64,000 nt of DNA from Rhizobium sp. WYJ-E13 (lineage in GTDB: Bacteria > Pseudomonadota > Alphaproteobacteria > Rhizobiales > Rhizobiaceae): contig NZ_CP076854.1 of NCBI RefSeq assembly GCF_018987265.1, positions 310,001-374,000 of the forward strand. The letters run 5' to 3'. Below, in pieces: positions 55,818 through 64,000 of this stretch. A model generated the notes under the pieces. That model was not told where the DNA came from. It did not search any database and saw only the letters and a list, made by a program, of their open reading frames with translations. Both the position numbers and the translations under genes were made by a program. The number at the start of each line of letters is the position of its first letter. Within the stretch, counting starts at the first letter, position 1.

Positions 55818-57107
55818 TCAGCGCCGGCTCAAAAGTTCGGTTGCCTGCTCGACAAGCATCGGCCCGGCGTTCTCCGGCTTTTCCATTCCGAAGGCGACTT
55901 GCTGACTGATATTGGCAAGCACCGATTGACTAACCTCGCCGGCGGCCGTCGGCGGAGAAGGGGGGATCGGGCCAAGGATATCGCCGAGCCCCGACACGTA
56001 TTCCAACCCCGCACGTTCGAGCGGCGACAGTGTTGGGGCAAGGGCTTCGCGCACGGGCTCCGAACAGGGAATGCCACGTTCGGTGCCGAGAAGCTTTGCA
56101 GCTTCTAGGTCGTTTGCAAAGAAGCTGAGAAACTGGGCGGCTTGGCTTTTCGCGGCCGACGAGTTCGCAATCGAGAAAAACATTGACGGTTTGCGGTACT
56201 GGCCGCCCGTTGCGCCAGTAGAGATTAACGGGTAAGGAGCGAGCGCCAGCGGATCCTGCATCAGGGACTGATAGGCAACCAGAAGATTTGAATTGTCTGG
56301 TTGAAGCGCGGCCTTACCCGACACAATCATGGTCGATTCCATCGGGCCTGTTTCCAGCGCATTATCTTCGGCCGTAACGCAAACGCCGGCCTCACGCAGC
56401 TCCGACCACAAGATAAACCATTCCGTGGCATCGTCGGCACCGAAGGCAAGTTGACCATCGGCGGTGTAAAGCGCCTTCTTGCGTTGGCGCAGCCAGTTTT
56501 CGAGCATCTGCTCATTACCCGAAGCGTCCATGATGACGCGGATCCCATTTGGCAGGCCCGACTGCTTGAAGACGTCGGCATATTCAAAGAGCTGGTCATA
56601 GGTGAAACCACCCACGGGCAGTTTAATGCCGGCTCTATCGAAAGCTGCGGTGTTGACGATGGTCGCGACGGAGTTTGCTCCGAGGCTGATACCATAGAGC
56701 TTTCCGCTAACTTTGCCCCCCTCAATTTGATCTTTATCGAAGCCGGCGAGGTTCAATTCCTTGCCGATAAATTCGTCAAGCGGCGCGATTGCGTTACGGG
56801 CGGCATATTCGGCGATATAACGGTAGTCCATTTGCACGACGTCTGGCGCGTTGCCGCCAGCGATCTGTGTGGCAAGTTTCGTCCAGTAATCGTTCCAGGC
56901 GAGAAATTCGTTTTGGACTGTGATTCCGTTTTGAGCGGCAAAAAGCCCGCTTGCCTTTCCGGTCTTATCCGCGCGAGCTTGCCCGCCCCAGAAGATTAGA
57001 CGAAGCCTTTCTGCGGCGGCGTAAGCGCTGGTACCGTTAAGGGTGGCGGCAAGGGCTCCCAGGCCCGCGGTCTCCAAGAAGCTGCGACGACCGATAAGAT
57101 TATTCAT
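55818..57107 (-). CDS. CUT1 ABC transporter substrate-binding protein
   Basis: A 429-residue extracellular solute-binding protein (SBP_bac_1). It has a twin-arginine-like leader (GRRSFLETAGLGALAATLNG) and then ERLRLIFWGGQARADKT, NDYWTKLATQIAGGNAPDVV and MENWLRQRKKALY-type core. It captures the sugar or polyol in the periplasm for the two permeases. It is the first gene of the operon and lies just downstream of lysR, with the candidate LysR box upstream. Confidence 0.92.
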   Translation of the reverse strand: MNNLIGRRSFLETAGLGALAATLNGTSAYAAAERLRLIFWGGQARADKTGKASGLFAAQNGITVQNEFLAWNDYWTKLATQIAGGNAPDVVQMDYRYIAEYAARNAIAPLDEFIGKELNLAGFDKDQIEGGKVSGKLYGISLGANSVATIVNTAAFDRAGIKLPVGGFTYDQLFEYADVFKQSGLPNGIRVIMDASGNEQMLENWLRQRKKALYTADGQLAFGADDATEWFILWSELREAGVCVTAEDNALETGPMESTMIVSGKAALQPDNSNLLVAYQSLMQDPLALAPYPLISTGATGGQYRKPSMFFSIANSSAAKSQAAQFLSFFANDLEAAKLLGTERGIPCSEPVREALAPTLSPLERAGLEYVSGLGDILGPIPPSPPTAAGEVSQSVLANISQQVAFGMEKPENAGPMLVEQATELLSRR

Positions 57108-57198
57108 ATGCTCCTCCTTTAAGGCCGAACTCTCCTCAGTCGGCGTTTAAAGAGTATCAATCCCCAAGACATATGAAAATTACGATTTATCCGGAGTA

Positions 57199-57217
57199 AT
57201 ATAGATTTTCTCTATAT
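57199..57217. promoter_or_regulatory. LysR-type box upstream of the sugar-importer operon
   Basis: ATATAGA-TTTTC-TCTATAT is a perfect inverted repeat with 7-bp arms; the inner T-N11-A (57202-57214) fits the LysR consensus. It overlaps the last codon of the lysR gene and lies about 90 bp upstream of the binding-protein ATG, a normal activation position. Confidence 0.65.
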
Positions 57218-58156
57218 CTCCGTTTCATCTAGTGCCATTGCCGCGAGCTTCGAGGCACCGAGAGCCCGGATTTCCTCTAGGAGGGCGGCAAGCCGAGGGT
57301 CGTGTTCGGTACTGTGGGTGGCGTAGATGCCGACCCTTGCCGACCGCTCCGGCTGATCATCCCGCAACGTGACCTGATGGAGCCCTTTCTCCGCCAGTTC
57401 TTTCGCGACTACGGAGGTGAACCGAAGGACCCCCTCGCTCTTCAAAATATACTCTACGCAGACCGACATGGAATTTGATGAGAAGCTATTTGGCTCCATG
57501 CGAAAATGAGGACTGCTTATCGTGTCTCGATCCCGCAGGAACAATCGCTCGTAGCGTTCTTCGGGCGAACCAACGACCACCATGGGGTAGGCTCGGATGT
57601 CCTCAAAGCCTTTAGGCTCATTGAGCAACGGATGCCCTTTTCGCACGAAATAACCCTGCCTGGCGTTGCCGAACGGCACGAAACGGGTGTTGAACTCCGC
57701 GGCCATGCCAGGTGTCTCATGTCCGAGGAACATTGAAATTTCGCCAGCGAGGAGCTGATCCATGCAACGCAGCTGATTACCCACGCTCACATGCACAGGC
57801 GCATCGGGATAACTACGGCGGCGCTCAAATACCCAGTCGCGGAGGAAGAGGATCCACCAAGTATAACCGACGCCGATACTGATTGTTAGTTCGGAATGTA
57901 TGCGCTGCCGATCGATCTGGTCGATTGTGTTGTCATAGAGCTTGCGCATCACGCGCGCATTTTGGAAGAGGGTCACGCCGTAAGGTGTAAGGACCGCGCC
58001 GCGTGCCGTGCGCTTGAAGAGCGTAACACCAAGACTCTCTTCAAGCTTCCTGATATTGAAAGTAAGAGTTGGTTGCGTCACGCTTAGCAATTGCGCCGCG
58101 CGACTGAATGAGCCAGATTCTGCTATTGCTAAAAACTGCTGCAATATCTTGTCCAT
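57212..58156 (-). CDS. LysR-family transcriptional regulator
   Basis: A 314-residue LTTR: N-terminal HTH (FLAIAESGSFSRAAQLLSVT, QPTLTFNIRKLEESLGVTLF) and a type 2 periplasmic-binding-like effector domain (about 90-300). GGAGG precedes ATG 58156; the longer ORF adds 17 residues without support. It should activate the downstream sugar-importer operon in response to substrate or a derived metabolite. Confidence 0.92.
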   Translation of the reverse strand: MDKILQQFLAIAESGSFSRAAQLLSVTQPTLTFNIRKLEESLGVTLFKRTARGAVLTPYGVTLFQNARVMRKLYDNTIDQIDRQRIHSELTISIGVGYTWWILFLRDWVFERRRSYPDAPVHVSVGNQLRCMDQLLAGEISMFLGHETPGMAAEFNTRFVPFGNARQGYFVRKGHPLLNEPKGFEDIRAYPMVVVGSPEERYERLFLRDRDTISSPHFRMEPNSFSSNSMSVCVEYILKSEGVLRFTSVVAKELAEKGLHQVTLRDDQPERSARVGIYATHSTEHDPRLAALLEEIRALGASKLAAMALDETEI

Positions 58157-58992
58157 TAAGCCTCCGCCGCTGGAGCTCGCAATAACGCTCCTCCTCGTCC
58201 CACCCATAATTCCACGAATGATTTAGCTAGTGCCCGTCCATAAACGCCTGTTTTTCTCCGATTTTGAAAGGGTGTTTGCCGGCTGCCATCGTTTCTTGGG
58301 ACGAGTGATGGCAGAAGACCGCGCAGATTATGGCCCGAAGAGCGATCTGGCGGCAATGGGGTCATGGGATATCGGCCGACGCTCGCTGAGCTGCTTTGAA
58401 CGCTACCGGATCAGGAGCGTAAGGTCGGCCTGAGGCGGGCAAGGAGGGCGAGATTGTAAGCGACCACCGAGGACCAGACACGTGCGGCCTCGTTCCATTT
58501 GCCCGTCTGGCATGTGGGGTGCGGGTGGCTTTGAGGTGACCTTAAGCCATGACTGTGGCGTGCTATGTCCTACCGCTTATTTAATAGGCAGGTGGCATTC
58601 GTAGATGCTTATGATTGTAAGCCTGCGTTTTCTGCGGCGCCGGCTCGTTTAGGCGGATACAGTAGCAGAGCAGCTGTTGGTCGACTTCTCTTCAAGATCG
58701 CTGAGATCAGAATACTCGCCGTGGCATGGTCGCTACGCTCGATCCTGTTCATTCAATAGCCTCGGGATCGGTATCGGGACCTCTTCCGATAGAGGATTTG
58801 AGGTAAAAAACTGTCCTCTCTGATCTCCATGGTCGATAGGCCTCTGATGCGACCACGTTGTTGCTGTCAGAAGCTCGCTAGCAATTCACTTTGGGACGAC
58901 CACTCGTGTGATGACAGGCACCTCAAATATCTTGACAAAGGAAATCATATTTACGAATTGATGTGCGTCACTAAATTTTTTGAGGGTTTTTT
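58157..58992. other. 836-bp region with a transposase scar and no intact gene
   Basis: Besides the remnant at 58411-58530, no convincing frame is seen. The AT-rich end (58920-58992) includes a TTGACA at 58932 and should hold the promoter of the FecCD-type operon. Confidence 0.45.
58411..58530 (-). pseudogene. Transposase C-terminal remnant
   Basis: The reverse strand reads CQTGKWNEAARVWSSVVAYN, LALLARLRPTLRS and a stop. This resembles the C-terminal end of transposases (W.eaa..w.s.vaYNL.llaRl), but I cannot name the family with confidence. No catalytic part or terminal repeat was found. Confidence 0.45.
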
Positions 58993-60078
58993 ATGCTTTT
59001 CAGACGGAACGAGTTCGCGATCACAGTTGCATTGGTTTTCACTCAGCCACTCGCCGCAACCGCCGATCCGATCACCATCATCGATCATGAAAAGCGCACC
59101 GTCACACTGCCAAAACCGGTCGAGCGGATCGCCTCGATCCCAATTCCGATGGCCTCGACCATCATCGCCATGGACGGCGGAACGTCAAAGCTGGTCGGCA
59201 TGAACCCAACCGCCAAGTCGGCGATCGTCGAGGGCGTGCTCGGCAAGATCTTCCCCGAGGCGAAGGACATTCCCTCCGACATTACCGCGCCGAACTTCAT
59301 TCCGAACGTCGAGGAACTGGCGGCCACCAATCCCGAACTGGTAATCCAGTGGGCCGATCGCGGCCCGGACCTGGTCGACCCGATCGTCAATGCCGGCCTG
59401 ACCGCGCTTTTGATCTCCTACGGCTCGGAAGAGAAGACCAAGCAGTACCAGGCGATGGTGGCGACCGCGATGGGCAAGCCCGAGCGCGCGCAGATGATCA
59501 ACGGCTGGCGCGACCAGGTGGCCGCCGAAATGGCCGCCAAGTCGAAGGATATTCCGGCCGAGAAGAAGCCGCGCATCCTTTATCTTGGCCGCGCGCTGGA
59601 AAGCCTGACCGCCTCCGGCGACAAGGGCAACTACGCCGCCTTCTACGTCAATCTGGCCGGCGCCGTCTCCGTCTCGGCCAATCTTGAGGGCCAGGGCACG
59701 ACGATCAGCCCCGAACAGATCGCCGAATGGAATCCCGACGTCATTCTCCTCAACAGTTTCGAGGCCAAGCTCGGCCTTGAGCGGATCTATGACGACCCGA
59801 TCCTGTCGCTGACCAAGGCCGCCCAGGACAAGCGCGTCTACAAGATGCCGCTCGGCGGCTATCGCTGGGACCCGCCGAACCAGGAAAGCCCGCTGACCTG
59901 GATGTGGCTTGCCAATCTCATGCATCCCGACATCTTTCAGTACGACCTGCGCGGCGAGATGAAAAAGGCCTACAAGACGCTCTACGACTACGACCTGACC
60001 GACGAGGACATCGACGGCATCCTGTGGGTCGGCATGCAGGGCGACGCCACCGACTACGCCCAGTTCAAGGCGAAGTAA
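58993..60078 (+). CDS. Periplasmic binding protein of a FecCD-type ABC importer
   Basis: A 361-residue type III binding protein (Peripla_BP_2/BtuF-like). A signal peptide ends near residue 24 (LAATADP), followed by ITIIDHEKRTVTLPKPVERI, the fold's opening strand, LVGMNPTAKSAIVEGVLGKI, and the linker helix toward GGYRWDPPNQESPLTWMWLA. Family members bind iron-siderophores, haem, cobalamin or molybdate. GAGGG precedes the start. It begins the operon with permease, ATPase and two unusual proteins. Confidence 0.9.
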   Translation: MLFRRNEFAITVALVFTQPLAATADPITIIDHEKRTVTLPKPVERIASIPIPMASTIIAMDGGTSKLVGMNPTAKSAIVEGVLGKIFPEAKDIPSDITAPNFIPNVEELAATNPELVIQWADRGPDLVDPIVNAGLTALLISYGSEEKTKQYQAMVATAMGKPERAQMINGWRDQVAAEMAAKSKDIPAEKKPRILYLGRALESLTASGDKGNYAAFYVNLAGAVSVSANLEGQGTTISPEQIAEWNPDVILLNSFEAKLGLERIYDDPILSLTKAAQDKRVYKMPLGGYRWDPPNQESPLTWMWLANLMHPDIFQYDLRGEMKKAYKTLYDYDLTDEDIDGILWVGMQGDATDYAQFKAK

Positions 60079-60079
60079 G

Positions 60080-61132
60080 ATGGCGATGGCGGCGATGGAA
60101 AGCGGGCGCCGAAGCCTGATCGGCCTCAGGATCGGCGCGTTCGGGCTGATGGCGCTGGCGCTGATCGCCGCCATGCTGTTTTCAATAGGCGCCGGGCGCT
60201 TTTCCGTCGACGTGCCACGGATCGGCGAGATCCTGCTGGCGGCGGTCCTCAACCCGGATGCCGCGCCGACCCAGATGGACGAGCGCATCGTGCTGCTGGT
60301 GCGTCTGCCGCGCGTGCTTCTGGCGGCGCTGTCGGGTGCGGCGCTCGCCGTCGGCGGCGCGGCGCTGCAGGGCGTGTTCCGCAATCCGCTGGTCTCGCCG
60401 CAGGTGCTCGGCATCAGCCAGGGTGCCGCCTTCGGCGGTGCGCTCGCCATCCTGTTCGGCTATTCCGGCTTCGTCCTGCTCGGCATGGCCTTCCTGCTCG
60501 GCCTGTCGGCGCTGTTCATGGTCGGGCTCCTCGCCCGCATCAACGGCCGCACTGAGGTGATCACGGTGATCCTCGCCGGCATGATCGTCGGCGCGTTGTT
60601 CGCGGCCCTGGTGTCCGTCGTGCAGTTCGTCGCCGACCCCAACACCTCTCTTCCCGCCATCGTCTACTGGCTGATGGGCTCGTTTTCGACCGCAACCTGG
60701 CCACGCCTGTGGCTCGCCGTGCCGGGCATGGGCCTTGGCCTCCTCGCCGTCTGGCTGTTGCGCTACCGGCTCAACCTGCTGGCGCTCGAGGAGCAGGAGG
60801 CGCGGTCGCTCGGCGTCAATCCGGATCGCGAGCGCTGGTATATCTTCGTCGCCATTTCGCTGATGACCGGAACCTCGGTGGCGGTAGCCGGCATCATCGG
60901 CTGGATCGGGCTCGTCGTGCCGCATGCCGCGCGCATCCTGGTCGGCGAGGACCACCGCGCGCTGATCCCGGCCTCGGCCCTGCTCGGCGCCGCCTATCTG
61001 ACGCTGATCGACACCATGGCGCGCACCCTGACGGCGGCCGAAATCCCGCTCGGCGTGCTGACGGCGCTGGTCGGCGCGCCGGTGTTCGGTTACCTGCTGC
61101 GCCGCCATTTCAAGGAGACCAACCGCACATGA
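60080..61132 (+). CDS. FecCD-family ABC permease
   Basis: A 350-residue permease with about ten helices: LPRVLLAALSGAALAVGGAA, LQGVFRNPLVSPQVLGISQG (family signature), VIVGALFAALVSVVQFVADP, and the C-terminal GWIGLVVPHAARILVGEDHR. It is a homodimeric type II importer of the BtuC/FhuB/MolB class. The start lies 2 nt after the binding-protein stop; the ATPase start overlaps its stop (ATGA). Confidence 0.93.
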   Translation: MAMAAMESGRRSLIGLRIGAFGLMALALIAAMLFSIGAGRFSVDVPRIGEILLAAVLNPDAAPTQMDERIVLLVRLPRVLLAALSGAALAVGGAALQGVFRNPLVSPQVLGISQGAAFGGALAILFGYSGFVLLGMAFLLGLSALFMVGLLARINGRTEVITVILAGMIVGALFAALVSVVQFVADPNTSLPAIVYWLMGSFSTATWPRLWLAVPGMGLGLLAVWLLRYRLNLLALEEQEARSLGVNPDRERWYIFVAISLMTGTSVAVAGIIGWIGLVVPHAARILVGEDHRALIPASALLGAAYLTLIDTMARTLTAAEIPLGVLTALVGAPVFGYLLRRHFKETNRT

Positions 61133-61887
61133 TCGGTCTTGAAGACGCCTCCGTCTCCTTCGGCGCCCGCACGCTGTTTTCCGGCATCAGTTTCACCGTG
61201 CCGGTCGACCGTTCGATGGCGGTGCTCGGCCCCAATGGTCGCGGCAAGACCACGCTTCTGCGCGCCCTGCTCGGTTTCCAGCCGCTGGCCAAGGGTCGTC
61301 GCAGCGCGCCAAAAATCTCCGGCTATGTGCCGCAGCACGGTGCCTCGCAGGCCAAGCTGTCCGGGCTCGACGTCGTCGTCATGGGTCGGGCGGCCAGGCT
61401 TGGCCTGTTCGGCCAGCCCTCGGCGGACGACCGCGCGGCGGCCGAGGAGGCGCTGGTCGAGGTCGGCGCCTGCCATCTCGCCGAGCTTCGCTACGACCGC
61501 ATGTCCGGCGGCCAGAGGCAGATGGTGCTGATCGCCCGCGCCATCGCCACCGGTTCGCCGGCTCTGATCTTCGACGAGCCGACCTCGGCGCTCGATCTCG
61601 GCAACCAGTCACGCACGCTGGAACTCCTCAATTCGCTCCGGCTTCGTCGCGACAAGGCGATCCTGTTCACCACCCACGACCCAAACCATGCGCTGGCGGC
61701 GGCCGACGACGTGCTGCTGATGATGCCGGGCGGGCGCGAAATCCACGGCACCGTGGCCGATATGATCGAGCCCGACAAACTCTCCGAGCTCTACGGCGTG
61801 GCGATGCGCTGGGTGGAGGTAACCGGACCGACGGGCGAGACGCGCCGGGCAATCCTGCCGGCTTTCGCCGGAATAGAGGCAGCATGA
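61129..61887 (+). CDS. FecE-like ABC importer ATPase
   Basis: A 252-residue ATPase: Walker A GPNGRGKTTLLRALLGFQPL, signature YDRMSGGQRQMVLIARAIAT, Walker B ALIFDEPTSALDLGNQSRTL and the H-loop TTHDPNHAL. A longer upstream frame (from 60709) lies inside the permease gene and is not its start; ATG at 61129 in the ATGA overlap is. It powers the permease and overlaps the next gene by 4 nt. Confidence 0.93.
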   Translation: MIGLEDASVSFGARTLFSGISFTVPVDRSMAVLGPNGRGKTTLLRALLGFQPLAKGRRSAPKISGYVPQHGASQAKLSGLDVVVMGRAARLGLFGQPSADDRAAAEEALVEVGACHLAELRYDRMSGGQRQMVLIARAIATGSPALIFDEPTSALDLGNQSRTLELLNSLRLRRDKAILFTTHDPNHALAAADDVLLMMPGGREIHGTVADMIEPDKLSELYGVAMRWVEVTGPTGETRRAILPAFAGIEAA

Positions 61888-63194
61888 GCGCGATCTATCT
61901 GAAATCGACCTATGATGCCCCGTCCGAGGCCGTGAAGGCCGCCGCGGCAGAGGGTCTGGTGACGATCGTCGAGCAGCCGGCGCTGACCGCCGACATGCTT
62001 CTGGCCCACAAAGGCCTGATCACCGGCAATCAGTTCGACCAGAACGCCATGATGCTGATGCGCGAGGCGCTCGCCGCGTTCCTCGATGCCGGCGGCCGCT
62101 GGTTCTTCAACGGCCACATGGTACGGCCGCTGGTCGACGGCATGAGCCAGTACCGGCCGATCGAGGCGCCGAATCGCGCCGATTTCGACCTTTCCTCGGT
62201 CAACGCCCATCCGCTGTTTTCCGGCATCGAGCTTGCGAAGATCGAGACCAACAAGGGTGTGGCTGGCTTTTACGGCCGGGGCTGCAATCCGCCGCCCGAA
62301 GGCGCGGTGGCGGTCAACGGTCTCGGCGCGGCGCAGGTGCCGGTCGACTGGGTCTGGGCGCGGCCAAGGGGCGGGAGGATCTTTTCCCATGCCGGCAATG
62401 ATCTCGGCTCGATGGGGCTCGAATGGAACCTGTCGGGCGAGCTGACGCGGCGGATGATCGACTGGACGCTTGGCGGCCCCTGCCTTGACCCCTGGCCCTC
62501 GGCACCCTCGTCGCCGGCGGCCGAGCTGCCGCTTGCCGCGCCCGAAACCTATGGCGGCATGCGGATGTCGAGCCGAACGGGACGGCGCGTCGTCGCGCCA
62601 TCGTCCGGCACCTATTACAACATCCGCAGCCTTGAAGGACCGCGCTACACCGAGATCTTCGACGTCATCTGCGCGCCCGAGCAGCTCGCCGACATCCTGC
62701 GTCCCGACGACATTCTCTGGGTTCCGTGCCGCACACCAGCGCAGCGCATGATCGCCCAGAAATCCGTGCTCGCGCGCCATCTGGCCGCCGGGGGCACGGT
62801 GGTGGCGCTCGGCGAGAGCCGTTCCGATCTTTGGCTGCCGCATGTCGACTTCACCGGCACGCCGACGAATTGGTGGTGGTGGCTCGATCCGGCCGCCGAT
62901 CTCGGCGTGCGCGTCAGCGAGGCCGCGGCCAGCCATCCGCTGATGGCCGGCATCGGCGACAGGCAGGCGACCTGGCACCTGCATGGCTGGTTTGTCCCGC
63001 CGGACGGCGCCACGGTGCTGGCCCGCGACGGTGAAGGCCGGGCGATCCTCTACGAGGACAAGGTCTCGACCAAGGGAACGATGATCCTCTCCTCGCTCGA
63101 TCCGATGTTCCACCACGGCTCGCACTTCATGCGGGCAACGACCCTTTTCCTCGACAGCTTCGTTCCCAACCTGAGAGCCTTCGCAGATGTCTAA
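61884..63194 (+). CDS. Uncharacterised protein with two related GATase-like halves (436 aa)
   Basis: No named family was recognised. Residues about 1-205 and 265-436 look like a tandem duplication: FLDAGGRWFFNGH (67-78) aligns with HLAAGGTVVALGE (299-311), HPLFSGIEL (109) with HPLMAGIGD (351), and GRIFSHAGNDLG (164) with GTMILSSLDPMF (398). The order resembles ThuA/class I glutamine amidotransferase-like folds, which often lack enzymatic residues. No signal peptide is visible, so it should be cytoplasmic. It is coupled to the ATPase on one side (ATGA) and the FmdE-like gene on the other (8-nt overlap), so it almost certainly acts on the imported compound. Confidence 0.75.
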   Translation: MSAIYLKSTYDAPSEAVKAAAAEGLVTIVEQPALTADMLLAHKGLITGNQFDQNAMMLMREALAAFLDAGGRWFFNGHMVRPLVDGMSQYRPIEAPNRADFDLSSVNAHPLFSGIELAKIETNKGVAGFYGRGCNPPPEGAVAVNGLGAAQVPVDWVWARPRGGRIFSHAGNDLGSMGLEWNLSGELTRRMIDWTLGGPCLDPWPSAPSSPAAELPLAAPETYGGMRMSSRTGRRVVAPSSGTYYNIRSLEGPRYTEIFDVICAPEQLADILRPDDILWVPCRTPAQRMIAQKSVLARHLAAGGTVVALGESRSDLWLPHVDFTGTPTNWWWWLDPAADLGVRVSEAAASHPLMAGIGDRQATWHLHGWFVPPDGATVLARDGEGRAILYEDKVSTKGTMILSSLDPMFHHGSHFMRATTLFLDSFVPNLRAFADV

Positions 63195-63696
63195 TGCCAT
63201 TACCGTGCTCGACAACGGCCACCCGATCAGCTTCACCTTCGACGGCATCAACGCCTATCACGGCGGCGGTTTTCCCGGCGGCGTGGCGCATGCGCTGAAG
63301 GCGATGCAGGCGGCGTTTCGGCTACTGTCCGACACGCCGCTGGAACGGCGCGAAGTGACAATTGTCACCGCGTTTTCCGGTCCCGGCGGACGCGACGCGC
63401 TGGAAATGGTGACCCGGGCGCTGACCGAGGGACGGCTGACCGTCGACAAGTCGATCGGCGGCAAGGACATCATCACCGATCCGCCCGGACCTTACGTGTT
63501 CCGCTTCAGCTATCGCGGTCGCACCGCTGAAGCCGTAATCAAGCCAGGGCACGTGAAGGAAGAGTTCGTCACGCTGGGCGCTAAGAAGGACAAGACGCCC
63601 GACGAGGTCGCCCGCCACGAGGAGTTGAAGGCGGAAATGGCTTATCGTCTGCTGCCTATCCCTGCACACGACGTGTATGGCGTCAGGACCTTTTGA
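63187..63696 (+). CDS. FmdE-like protein lacking the family cysteines (169 aa)
   Basis: The N-terminal half reads DGINAYHGGGFPGGVAHALK, matching the FmdE-domain opening (fHGHlCPG...GyRa) but with Gly and Phe in place of the second His and the Cys (HGGGFPG, 25-31). FSGPGGRDALEMVTRALTEG (63-) similarly matches the family's DaCGvDAiq..tg.T.GkGnl segment, again without Cys. FmdE proteins are found with formylmethanofuran dehydrogenase and also with molybdate/tungstate genes. It overlaps the preceding gene by 8 nt and ends the operon. The loss of the metal-binding cysteines suggests it binds a different ligand. Confidence 0.65.
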   Translation: MSNAITVLDNGHPISFTFDGINAYHGGGFPGGVAHALKAMQAAFRLLSDTPLERREVTIVTAFSGPGGRDALEMVTRALTEGRLTVDKSIGGKDIITDPPGPYVFRFSYRGRTAEAVIKPGHVKEEFVTLGAKKDKTPDEVARHEELKAEMAYRLLPIPAHDVYGVRTF

Positions 63697-64000
63697 TCCG
63701 GACCGGACCGAGGATCCAACGTATCGTGTGTGAATAACTGCGGTCAAAGTTTGTAAGCTTTTCCTGCATGCTGTTCCACGTTGTCCGCGAGCAGCGGGCT
63801 TTCCGTCAGGGCCTTGATCAATCGGTCGAAGGGCATAGCTACTCGACCACGGCCTTGGCGCAGTTGGGGCTTCCTCGTACTGAGCATTCTATGAAGGCGA
63901 CTCTTCTGAGGCATGCAATCTGAGACTGAGGCAGGTTTCGAGAAACACGTTAGCATACAGGCGCTTTGCTTGCCTCAGATCCACTTCGGGGACCCTCGAA
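63697..64000. other. Right edge of the window without a convincing gene
   Basis: A 70-codon reverse-strand frame (63744-63956, ending FDRLIKALTESPLLADNVEQ) is open, but has no ribosome site or recognised domain. It could be a remnant of a longer gene to the right. Confidence 0.35.

Noticed and set aside
59185-60450. A 421-codon reverse-strand frame across the binding protein and permease
   Set aside because: It spans two genes with clear family signatures on the plus strand and has no domain of its own.
60709-61128. N-terminal extension of the FecE-like ATPase
   Set aside because: It lies inside the permease gene in another frame, and ATPase homology starts at the ATG at 61129.
61791-63251. 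A 486-codon open frame antisense to the 436-residue protein
   Set aside because: Low-complexity Arg/Gly/Ala product without motifs; the sense frame overlaps its neighbours in normal operon fashion.

Overview
The window looks like an accessory region of an alphaproteobacterial genome, most likely Rhizobiaceae (Rhizobium, Sinorhizobium or Agrobacterium group), possibly on a plasmid or chromid. The basis is protein content: TRAP and CUT1 importers, a NarL-type two-component pair, an IalB-like protein, single-domain receivers, an arginine deiminase cluster and RTX beta-helix proteins. The composition is patchy, with many IS scars and broken genes. No rRNA, tRNA or CRISPR array was seen.

Layout: (1) 1-2270: the start of a TRAP small permease gene behind a Cache sensor kinase/NarL-type regulator pair, with a 7-2-7 inverted heptamer between regulator and transporter. 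(2) 2.4-7.4 kb: a block of small genes (tiny membrane proteins, an IalB-like protein, a lone receiver, a MarR regulator) carrying six copies of a palindrome close to TATATCATnnnATGATATA, which looks like a local regulon. (3) 7.5-15.5 kb: an AraC regulator, two APC antiporters, arginine deiminase, an amidohydrolase scrap, an AI-2E-type permease and an alpha/beta hydrolase. (4) 15.5-21.6 kb: an RND efflux pump and adaptor, MgtC, and a YqhA-like protein. (5) 21.9-25 kb: a ribose-type binding protein paired with a chemoreceptor and no permease. (6) 25-30.2 kb: decayed serine hydrolase, LuxR, monooxygenase and AraC remnants around a GNAT/DUF1778 toxin-antitoxin pair, then an MFS pump with an AraC regulator. 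(7) 30.8-36.8 kb: NfeD protease plus slipin, and a LolD/FtsX/HlyD-type exporter behind a wrecked TetR gene whose likely operator survives.

(8) 37.2-39.3 kb: a large secreted parallel beta-helix RTX protein. (9) 39.7-41.9 kb: an IS6-family remnant and a complete IS701-like element with CTAG target duplications. (10) 41.9-50.5 kb: an SDR, a large winged-helix/ATPase regulator and a run of redox or detoxification enzymes (alcohol dehydrogenase, frameshifted tautomerase, Tat-exported hydrolase, metallo-hydrolase, DsrE protein, truncated SDR), ending at a 187-bp MITE-like element with perfect 32-bp terminal repeats. (11) 50.7-58.2 kb: a LysR-controlled CUT1 sugar importer with two Gfo/Idh dehydrogenases. 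(12) 59.0-63.7 kb: a tightly overlapping five-gene operon with a FecCD-type ABC importer, a 436-residue protein made of two related halves, and an FmdE-like protein lacking the family's cysteines.

The last operon (12) and the palindrome-linked small-gene block (2) are the best candidates for undescribed biology. Functions rest on motifs and remembered family resemblance; no database search was possible.
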